Both the position numbers and the translations under genes were made by a program. From NCBI GenBank assembly GCA_964486145.1, contig CAZAMT010000296.1, forward strand, positions 1 to 5,157: a stretch of DNA of 5,157 nucleotides. Direction: 5' to 3'. Numbering within the stretch: position 1 is the stretch's first letter; the number at the start of each line of letters is the position of its first letter. Source of the stretch: CAZAMT01 sp964486145 (GTDB lineage: Bacteria; Bacteroidota; Bacteroidia; Bacteroidales; JAAAOM01). This document shows, one piece after another, positions 1 to 5,157 of this stretch. The notes under the pieces are model-generated. The model was not told the DNA's origin. It worked only from the letters and a program-made list of their open reading frames with translations, and ran no database searches.

Positions 1-14
1 CCCGATAAATCGGG
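1..14. repeat. Short palindrome at the window edge, possibly part of a terminator hairpin
   Basis: CCCGAT at 1-6 and ATCGGG at 9-14 are perfect inverted copies, giving a stem of about five G+C-rich pairs with a TAAA loop. The next bases, G15 and C16, could extend the stem into sequence left of the window. Such short GC-rich hairpins often end transcripts in this phylum, but no T-run follows on the plus strand and the minus-strand side is cut off, so a terminator call is only a guess. Confidence 0.4.
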
Positions 15-30
15 GCAAGTTGTCCTCGGT

Positions 31-216
31 TCATAAATTATTTATAATCGACTGTTTACGATTATCAGTTAGATATTGAAAGATGCATGTACCTTTCAAA
101 AAATCATTATAAATATCTGCTTTATTCAGTTGAAAATCTTGTAATATAAATTCGAATGATGTGATTATTTGTTCAGAAAACAGGGATAATGATTTGTTTC
201 TTGGCCTGACACATTC
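31..216 (-). pseudogene. Startless 61-codon open frame, possible C-terminal gene remnant
   Basis: Reading the minus strand, the frame stays open from just after a TAA (219-217) to a TGA (33-31). It contains no ATG, GTG or upstream TTG that would give most of it a start; the only TTG is late (99-97). The deduced peptide reads like helical protein, with segments such as SEQIITSFEFILQDF and RKQSIINNL before the stop, and has balanced charged residues. I do not recognise the family. It could be the tail of a decayed gene whose front has been lost or frameshifted, or a chance open run in A+T-rich DNA. No repairing frameshift was found in the 100 bases upstream. Confidence 0.2.
33..65. repeat. Two overlapping small inverted repeats
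   Basis: ATAAAT-T-ATTTAT at 33-45 is a perfect palindrome. Overlapping it, ATAATCG (44-50) and CGATTAT (59-65) form a perfect 7-base inverted repeat around an 8-base loop. They could fold as a weak hairpin or serve as a dyad protein-binding site. They lie about 300 bases from the HTCS start and near the end of a startless minus-strand frame, so a role is not established. In DNA this A+T rich the first palindrome could easily be chance; the second is less so. Confidence 0.35.
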
Positions 217-258
217 TTATTCATTGGTTATCATGGGTTTTTGATCCTGGTTTGGCCT
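201..258 (+). repeat. TTGGCCT heptamer repeated 51 bases apart upstream of the HTCS gene
   Basis: TTGGCCT occurs at 201-207 and again at 252-258 in the same orientation. The spacing is close to five helical turns, so both copies would lie on nearly the same face of the DNA. Both are 105-162 bases upstream of the HTCS start codon, where an activator or autoregulator could bind. The match is only seven bases and the flanks differ, so this may be coincidence. Confidence 0.2.
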
Positions 259-362
259 ATAGCTGCAGCGGAAACAATTTTCAGTAAATTTAAGGATAAT
301 ACAAAAAAAAACTGTATTTTCATCATGCTGTTTCGATACTAACTACACACTTTTAATATTTT

Positions 363-3300
363 ATGAAAACGTTAAGTTGCATACTATCCATCTTATTTTC
401 GTTCCAGTTTCTGTATAGCCAACATTATGAATTTAAAACTATTGAACATAAACCTGGTGTGAAATCGGATCAATTCAGATGTTTTTACAAAGATAATCCG
501 GGGTTTATGTGGTTTGGTACAAATAATGGTTTGTACAGGTACAATGGTGACACATACGACCAATTTTTTCATATACCCGGAGATACTACAAGCCTTTCCA
601 ATAATCAAATCAATGTAATGTTGGAGGATTCAAGTGGAGTATTATGGATTGGGACAAATTATGGATTAAACAGGTTTAACAAACATACCAACAAATTTCA
701 ATGGTTTTTCCATTCCAGGGAAGATTCTTCAACCATTAGCAATAACTGGATCAAGGATTTGATTTTACTTACAGACGGGACTTTCTTTGTGAGTACGCGT
801 GAAGGAATCAATAAAATGGTGACAGGAAAAAACGGAAAAACTACATTTGAACATTATTTTCCGCAGAGATTGGATACTACCTCTACCAGTGAATGGTCAG
901 GAGAAACCATGTACGAAGATGACAACGGGATAATATGGCTGGGTACCTGGGGAGGTGGGATAATTGAGTTTGACCCGGATAAAGGCACCTTTAATCATTT
1001 TTATCCTCCCTATCCTGTAAGTTCAATCAATGACCATTCCATTGTCAGCATTGAGGGCAAAAACGACAGTATCATTTGGGCATCTGCATACAACGGTATT
1101 ATATATACCTTTAATATCCGTGAAAAAAAATTCACTGTTGATCCGTATAAACATCCATTTTTCAGAGCTCTGATCGACGAAAACTTATCCATTTATACAT
1201 TAAAACGAGATAATGATGACAGGTTATGGATTGGGGCTTCTAATGGTTTGTGTGTATACCATCCTGAATCTAATAAGGTTGAACATTCAGGTGCTAATCT
1301 TAATAACCGAAATAACGGTAGTAAAATTAAAGATCAGGCAATGGCCATTTATGAAGATAACCAGAATTTAATGTGGATTGGTTATGGTGGTGGCGGAGTT
1401 GAAATATATGATCAGGAATACAAAAGATTCAATAAATGGCGGTATGCCCTAAACAGTCCTGAACAGTACAGAGATTATCTTACCGGAATAAGGATAGATA
1501 ACCATGAAAATGTTTGGTTGTCAACCTGGGGTGATGGCTTAATAAAAGCAACGTTTGATGGAAAAGTAAAAAGGCGATTTGATTTTTCGAAAATAACATC
1601 TTCTTCATCCAGTAACATTATCACAAGGTTAGAACTTGATATTCGGGGTAAATTATGGGCCAGTGCCTCAAACGGGCTGTTCCGGTTTGATCCGGTAACC
1701 GAAAAAGTTACCAAAGTGTTAATGCCCGATCCGGAAGATCCTGCTTCTTTTACCGATAATCACTTTTTCAAACTGTATTGCGATAATAATGGCCTCATTT
1801 GGGTATTTACCCAGGAATGTATCAGGCTGCTCGATCCTATTAAAATCGAGGTAAAGCGTTCAGAAATTGTTGACCAGCTTACCTTGAAAAAAATTACCTG
1901 TATATTAAAAGATAATCATGATAACTACTGGTTTGGAGCTTCTAATGGAGTTGCAAAGTATGATAGTAAGTATGGCACTTATACCTATTTTAAGAATGAC
2001 CCGAGTAACCCAAATTCGTTATGCAGCAACGATATTAAATGTTTGTATGAAGATTCGAAAGGAAGCATTTGGATTGGAACTGGTGGCGGAACAAGCAAAT
2101 ATGATCCAAAAAACGAACGGTTTCATAACTTCTACGATACAGAGGAACTTTCCATTAAAACGGTAAGTAGTATAACCGAAGATTTTAAAGGACGCATATG
2201 GATTGCAACATATAGTGATCTGACTGTTTATGACCCTGGCGACAGTTCATTGGTAACCTATAACAACGAAGATGGCTTATCATCCAAAGCAACCAGAATA
2301 GAAACAGATAAATACGGCTACTTACAAATGTGCGCAGAGAAGGAATTTTACCGGATATTTCCTGACAGCATCTATTCCAATGATCAAGTACCTCCGGTTT
2401 ACATTACCGGTTTGTACCTGTCAGGAGCAACTGTTCAGGTAAATCAGCCACCTTTGGAAGGAAAATCGATCATGTATAAAAAACAAATTACCTTAAAACA
2501 TACCCAAAATAATTTCGGCTTTTCCTTCCGTTCGCTCAATTTTAAACATCCGCAGAAAAACCAGTACATGTACAAGCTTGAAGGCTATCACGATTCATGG
2601 ATATCCAATGGAACTAAAAATGAAGTATCCTTTATGAACCTTTCACCCGGAACCTATAACTTTTTGGTAAAAGGATCCAATGACGATCTTCAATGGAATG
2701 AAAGTCCCGCTCAAGTGAAAATAGAAATCTTACCACCACCCTGGCGCACATGGTGGGCCTATTCCATATATAGTTTACTGATTGCTTTAACCGTTTTTTC
2801 ATACAGAAGGTATACCATCCTTAGAGAAAGAGAAAAAAACAAAACCAAAATGGATGAGATGAAACTTAGTTTCTTCATCAACATCTCACACGAATTGCGC
2901 ACCCCTCTCACATTGATTACCGGACCTCTTGAACGTATTATTCAAAAAGAAAATGATTACCAAAAGAAAGATAAGCTTGCGCTTGTTTACCGCAATGCAA
3001 GTCGGTTGCAGCAACTTGTAAATCAATTATTGGATATACGCAAACTTGAGGTTGGTAAATTGAAACCGGTGATATATCAATCTGACTTCAAACAATATTT
3101 AAATGTCATTCTTGAATCATTCAAAACATATGCTGAAGACAACCAGATGAACCTGAATATCCATAATGATCTAACGGACAACCATATTTGGTTTGATCCC
3201 GACATTCTTGAAAAGGTTTTGTCAAACCTGTTGATCAATGCCTTTAAATACACCTCGCGTAACGGAAATGTATGGTTAACTGTGCGTAACTGCGAGCAGG

Positions 3301-4568
3301 GACAATCCCAAAGTATGTTTCAGAAACTTTCAAAAACCATGCACCAGGTAAAAAGTAACCAGAAAATACTATCAAACGTCAGGTACATTACGCTGGAAAT
3401 AGCCGATTCGGGAGCTGGTCTGGAACCTTCCGATTTGGAAAAAATATTTAACCGTTTTTACCAGAACAATTCGGTTAAAAGGCATTCATCCATTAGTTCG
3501 GGCATCGGACTTTCACTGGTAAAAGACCTCGTGGATCGTATCCATGGATTTATATTTGTTCAAAGCGAGGTTGGACTGGGAACAAGGTTTCTGTTGTTCC
3601 TGCCAGTCGAAAGAAAAGCCTTTCCGAACGCATACATCCACGACCAAAAAGATGAGATTGAGTTTTATTCCAAAGATTACAGCAACGTGCTGACAACCGA
3701 ACCGATCATAAGAAACAAAGAAATTGAACTTCCTGAAAGTCAGCCCGATCAAAAAAAGAAAAGCTCTATCCTGATTGTTGATGATAACAAAGAATTGCTT
3801 GATTACATTAGTGATATTCTATCTGAAAGCTACCATGTAAAAACTGCACCGGATGGAGAAGCAGGGATGAAAAAAGCCATCAACAACAAGTTCGATTTGA
3901 TTATATCTGATATTATGATGCCTGTGATGGATGGCCTTCAGTTCTGCAGTGAGATAAAAAATGATGTCCGTACCAGTCATATACCCGTAATTTTGTTAAC
4001 TGCCAAAAAAACCATTGAAAGTGAAGTCGAAGGTCTTGATACCGGGGCTGATGATTACATAACAAAGCCTTTTCATCCGAATCTGCTCATGAAGCGTGTT
4101 CGAAATATAATTGCCAACCGCGAAAAAATATGGGAAAAAATGGCCTCCGATACTGAAATTATCCCCCAGGGCCTTGCACTAACAACAAAGGATGAAGATT
4201 TTCTGGAAAAAGCAATTCACATAATTGAAGAAAATTTATCGGATTCTGAATTTAACCAGGAAATATTTTGTCGTGAGATAGGCATGAGCAAAGCGAGTCT
4301 TTATCGTAAAATAAACAGTCTTACCAACCAGTCAATCAATGAATTTGTACGAAATGTACGACTGAAGAAAGCCGCTGAAATTTTACGGTGTGGCAAACAA
4401 ATTCATATTGCCGAATTGGCCTATCGTATGGGCTTCTCAGAGCCAAGCTATTTCACAAAAAAATTCCGTGAGTATTTTAGCATAACACCAAAAGAATATA
4501 ATAACAGGTATATAAAAAAGGAGGAAGTTAGTATCAAGATAAATACGGATAACTCATATTTAGGATAA
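363..4568 (+). CDS. Hybrid two-component system regulator (HTCS): periplasmic sensor, histidine kinase, receiver and AraC-type DNA-binding domain in one chain
   Basis: Inner-membrane one-protein phosphorelay. It senses a periplasmic ligand, in this family usually an oligosaccharide, and directly activates transcription. Domains seen: signal peptide 1-19 (FLYS before Q20). Fourteen Reg_prop-type blades span about 37-667 at 45-48 residue spacing, each around a W-[IFL]-G-T-x-x-G-like motif (W50, W95, W192, W289, W570), so probably two seven-bladed propellers. A Y_Y_Y domain covers about 711-790 and a membrane helix about 797-814. HisKA has H843 in ISHELRTP. HATPase has N959, DSGAG 1015-1019, F-box IFNRF and GIGL 1047-1050. 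The receiver has D1140/D1141, phospho-acceptor D1183, T1213 and K1235. AraC helix-turn-helices lie at about 1297-1321 and 1348-1372. Length is usual for the family; no frameshift or lost catalytic residue is seen. The ATG at 363 directly precedes the signal peptide and its leader is A+T rich without a Shine-Dalgarno. Odd: a polar insertion at about 977-1006. The family call is firm; ligand and targets are unknown. Confidence 0.97.
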   Translation: MKTLSCILSILFSFQFLYSQHYEFKTIEHKPGVKSDQFRCFYKDNPGFMWFGTNNGLYRYNGDTYDQFFHIPGDTTSLSNNQINVMLEDSSGVLWIGTNYGLNRFNKHTNKFQWFFHSREDSSTISNNWIKDLILLTDGTFFVSTREGINKMVTGKNGKTTFEHYFPQRLDTTSTSEWSGETMYEDDNGIIWLGTWGGGIIEFDPDKGTFNHFYPPYPVSSINDHSIVSIEGKNDSIIWASAYNGIIYTFNIREKKFTVDPYKHPFFRALIDENLSIYTLKRDNDDRLWIGASNGLCVYHPESNKVEHSGANLNNRNNGSKIKDQAMAIYEDNQNLMWIGYGGGGVEIYDQEYKRFNKWRYALNSPEQYRDYLTGIRIDNHENVWLSTWGDGLIKATFDGKVKRRFDFSKITSSSSSNIITRLELDIRGKLWASASNGLFRFDPVTEKVTKVLMPDPEDPASFTDNHFFKLYCDNNGLIWVFTQECIRLLDPIKIEVKRSEIVDQLTLKKITCILKDNHDNYWFGASNGVAKYDSKYGTYTYFKNDPSNPNSLCSNDIKCLYEDSKGSIWIGTGGGTSKYDPKNERFHNFYDTEELSIKTVSSITEDFKGRIWIATYSDLTVYDPGDSSLVTYNNEDGLSSKATRIETDKYGYLQMCAEKEFYRIFPDSIYSNDQVPPVYITGLYLSGATVQVNQPPLEGKSIMYKKQITLKHTQNNFGFSFRSLNFKHPQKNQYMYKLEGYHDSWISNGTKNEVSFMNLSPGTYNFLVKGSNDDLQWNESPAQVKIEILPPPWRTWWAYSIYSLLIALTVFSYRRYTILREREKNKTKMDEMKLSFFINISHELRTPLTLITGPLERIIQKENDYQKKDKLALVYRNASRLQQLVNQLLDIRKLEVGKLKPVIYQSDFKQYLNVILESFKTYAEDNQMNLNIHNDLTDNHIWFDPDILEKVLSNLLINAFKYTSRNGNVWLTVRNCEQGQSQSMFQKLSKTMHQVKSNQKILSNVRYITLEIADSGAGLEPSDLEKIFNRFYQNNSVKRHSSISSGIGLSLVKDLVDRIHGFIFVQSEVGLGTRFLLFLPVERKAFPNAYIHDQKDEIEFYSKDYSNVLTTEPIIRNKEIELPESQPDQKKKSSILIVDDNKELLDYISDILSESYHVKTAPDGEAGMKKAINNKFDLIISDIMMPVMDGLQFCSEIKNDVRTSHIPVILLTAKKTIESEVEGLDTGADDYITKPFHPNLLMKRVRNIIANREKIWEKMASDTEIIPQGLALTTKDEDFLEKAIHIIEENLSDSEFNQEIFCREIGMSKASLYRKINSLTNQSINEFVRNVRLKKAAEILRCGKQIHIAELAYRMGFSEPSYFTKKFREYFSITPKEYNNRYIKKEEVSIKINTDNSYLG

Positions 4569-4691
4569 AATTAAAAAAACAAGAAAGCTAATCATTGCCA
4601 GTAAGATTAATTCAAGGAAAAATGGTAAAACGATATTATACCATTTGGTGTTATTCTCAGGCTCAAATATTTGTTTAAAGAAGTCCAGCAT
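4560..4691 (-). CDS. Possible 43-residue single-helix membrane protein, convergent with the HTCS gene
   Basis: I do not recognise this protein. The frame begins at an ATG (4691-4689), has an in-frame stop shortly upstream so no longer start is possible, and ends at a TAA inside the last codons of the HTCS gene, giving a nine-base tail-to-tail overlap. The product starts with a short amphipathic stretch (MLDFFKQIF), then a polar segment (EPENNTKWYN), then about 24 mostly hydrophobic residues to the end, interrupted by one Glu, which suggests one membrane helix with the N-terminus probably cytoplasmic. No Shine-Dalgarno is seen, which is normal for Bacteroidota. Caution: the opposite strand is A rich here, so Phe, Leu and Ile codons, and thus hydrophobicity, could arise by chance. 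The ordered polar-then-hydrophobic layout and a lone Trp favour a real protein, but weakly. Confidence 0.4.
   Translation of the reverse strand: MLDFFKQIFEPENNTKWYNIVLPFFLELILLAMISFLVFLILS
4620..4646. terminator. Candidate weak hairpin downstream of the HTCS gene
   Basis: AAATGGTA (4620-4627) and TACCATTT (4639-4646) are perfect 8-base inverted copies around an 11-base loop, starting about 50 bases after the HTCS stop codon. On the plus strand only a short T-run (TTT, then GGTG) follows; on the minus strand the second arm runs into TTTTT. The stem is A+T rich and the hairpin lies inside the small convergent ORF, so it is at best a weak or bidirectional terminator. No stronger terminator is visible after the HTCS gene. 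Confidence 0.3.
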
Positions 4692-4789
4692 AGTTAAGCA
4701 TATAAAGGTGCTTTATCTCACAGCATCCTTTGGTTATATTCATCCAAACCTTTTCTACATTAATGATTAATAATATAACTAAGTTCCGC

Positions 4790-5059
4790 TCATTCTTTTG
4801 ATTTGGCTGGTATTATCCTTTCAAATGGTAATATTATTAGTGCGTATTTTGTTTTTTCTACAATATAAACACGTTGTCGGGTTATAAGCAATAAGCATTT
4901 CATAAGAAATGTAAATTCGAAAAAGTAGTAAAAGAGGAATTGAGTATACGAAATCCCTCTAATTGCAAAGCACGCGACAGACTGCGTTAGGAATACAAAG
5001 AAATAGCAGTACCAAGGGGAACAAAGCCTTGATTTTGCTCCGGCGTAATTTGCGGATCG
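4790..5059 (-). pseudogene. Startless 89-codon open frame, possible remnant or repeat-derived frame
   Basis: The frame opens after a TGA (5062-5060) and runs 89 codons to a TGA at 4792-4790. The only ATG is at 4903, which would leave 37 codons (MKCLLLITRQRVYIVEK...). The upper part is rich in Phe, Tyr and Cys (SPWYCYFFVFLTQSVAC, then YTQFLFYYFFEF), unlike a normal soluble protein. I do not recognise a family. An open run this long is unusual for such A+T-rich DNA, but the lack of a start and competition from two other frames argue against an intact gene. It may be a fragment of a dispersed repeat or a decayed gene. Confidence 0.2.
4896..4911. repeat. Small perfect hairpin next to a tandem heptamer
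   Basis: CATTTC (4896-4901) and GAAATG (4906-4911) are perfect inverted copies around an ATAA loop. Just before it, ATAAGCA occurs twice in direct tandem (4884-4890 and 4891-4897). No T-run follows on either strand, so it does not look like a terminator. Function unknown. Confidence 0.35.
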
Positions 5060-5134
5060 TCATACTCCTGCAGATCTAAGAACGGATTTTTACAATTGCC
5101 ATGGGAGATAGATAAACTGATTGCTTTCAATTTG

Positions 5135-5142
5135 TATCTTTA
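5135..5142 (+). promoter_or_regulatory. Possible Bacteroidota -7 promoter element for a gene beyond the right edge
   Basis: TATCTTTA differs from the phylum's TAnnTTTG -7 consensus only in its last base and lies in a typical context (AATTTGTATCTTTAC) 15 bases before the window ends. No TTTG element is found at the usual distance upstream; the nearest TTG at 5121 is too close. It would serve a plus-strand gene starting after 5157. This is weak evidence. Confidence 0.2.
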
Positions 5143-5157
5143 CTGTGGCAACGCACA

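Larger units (their letters stand above)
1..362. other. Left intergenic stretch without a secure gene
   Basis: This A+T-rich stretch precedes the HTCS gene. On the plus strand I find only very short ATG frames (for example 20 codons from 87). On the minus strand there is a startless 61-codon frame (31-216) and a 31-codon ATG frame (231-326), neither convincing enough to call a gene. It also contains a palindrome at the left edge, small inverted repeats at 33-65 and a twice-repeated heptamer at 201-207 and 252-258. The HTCS promoter should lie here, but no TTTG plus TAnnTTTG pair with normal Bacteroidota spacing is visible; the nearest -7-like string is TAAATTTA at 285-292. Confidence 0.7.
4692..5157. 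other. Right intergenic stretch without a secure gene
   Basis: The part up to about 4960 is A+T rich; from about 4960 to 5120 the sequence is visibly richer in G+C. Minus-strand frames open here are a startless 89-codon run (4790-5059), a 34-codon ATG frame (4959-5063) and a 47-codon frame usable only from a TTG (4987-5130). All three overlap between 4987 and 5059, so at most one can be the real coding frame there. Small structures include a tandem ATAAGCA pair (4884-4897) and a hairpin (4896-4911). On the plus strand nothing longer than about 34 codons is open, with only a 20-codon ATG frame at 4825. Confidence 0.7.

Noticed and set aside
285..292. TAAATTTA as the -7 element of the HTCS promoter
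   Set aside because: No TTTG element lies at the usual distance upstream (the TTTG at 251 is too far), so it cannot be told from ordinary A+T-rich sequence.
393..608. 71-codon minus-strand frame inside the HTCS gene
   Set aside because: It lies wholly within the propeller-coding region of a well-supported gene on the other strand and has no recognisable features.
1599..1613. Run of five serines (residues 413-417)
   Set aside because: A short low-complexity loop between propeller blades 8 and 9 encoded by mixed Ser codons; not a repeat-expansion tract or functional motif.
1918..2166. 82-codon plus-strand frame overlapping propeller blades 11-13
   Set aside because: Out-of-frame shadow; the main frame there encodes clear Reg_prop motifs.
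3513..3752. 79-codon minus-strand frame within the kinase-receiver linker region of the HTCS gene
   Set aside because: Antisense shadow of a conserved coding sequence; no independent support.
4825..4887. 20-codon hydrophobic plus-strand ATG frame
   Set aside because: Too short, in T-rich DNA that gives hydrophobic codons by default, with no ribosome-binding or conservation evidence.
4864..4992. attC-like (integron) layout: GCGTTAGGA at 4985-4992 with an imperfect inverted partner TGTCG/CGACA near 4875 and 4975
   Set aside because: The right core fits GTTRRRY at six of seven bases, but the left 7-mer TATAAAC fits RYYYAAC at only four of seven, the arms pair poorly, and no cassette gene or integrase is present.
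5144..5157. TGTG...CACA inverted repeat at the right edge
   Set aside because: Only four pairs and cut by the window end; expected by chance.

Overview
The window looks like a piece of a Bacteroidota chromosome, probably an environmental or gut member of the Bacteroidales/Marinilabiliales type; the lineage is an inference. The evidence is the single large gene, a hybrid two-component system (HTCS) regulator, a family found essentially in Bacteroidota. The DNA is also A+T rich, the gene has an A+T-rich leader with no Shine-Dalgarno sequence, and the signal peptide ends in Ser followed by Gln, as expected for this phylum.

Layout: 1-362 is A+T-rich DNA with no secure gene. It holds a cut-off palindrome at the left edge, a cluster of small inverted repeats (33-65), a minus-strand open frame without a start codon (31-216), and a repeated TTGGCCT heptamer upstream of the big gene. 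363-4568 (+) is the complete 1401-residue HTCS: signal peptide, 14 periplasmic propeller blades, Y_Y_Y domain, one membrane helix, histidine kinase, receiver and AraC-type DNA-binding domain. Every catalytic and phosphorylation residue I looked for is present. Immediately after it, and overlapping its last nine bases tail to tail, is a 43-codon minus-strand frame (4560-4691) that could encode a one-helix membrane protein. 4692-5157 holds no secure gene. Its right half (about 4960-5120) is visibly richer in G+C, stays open in all three minus-strand frames over a short stretch, and may be a gene remnant or part of a dispersed repeat. A possible promoter half-site lies at the extreme right edge.

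How it works: the HTCS should sense a ligand in the periplasm, probably an oligosaccharide, and pass phosphate from H843 to D1183 within one polypeptide. Its C-terminal AraC domain would then activate target genes, which in this family are usually a polysaccharide utilisation locus. No such locus is inside the window, so targets and ligand cannot be named.

I see no clearly new system here. The items most worth a second look are the convergent small membrane ORF, the polar insertion in the kinase ATPase domain, and the odd right-hand and left-hand intergenic tracts.
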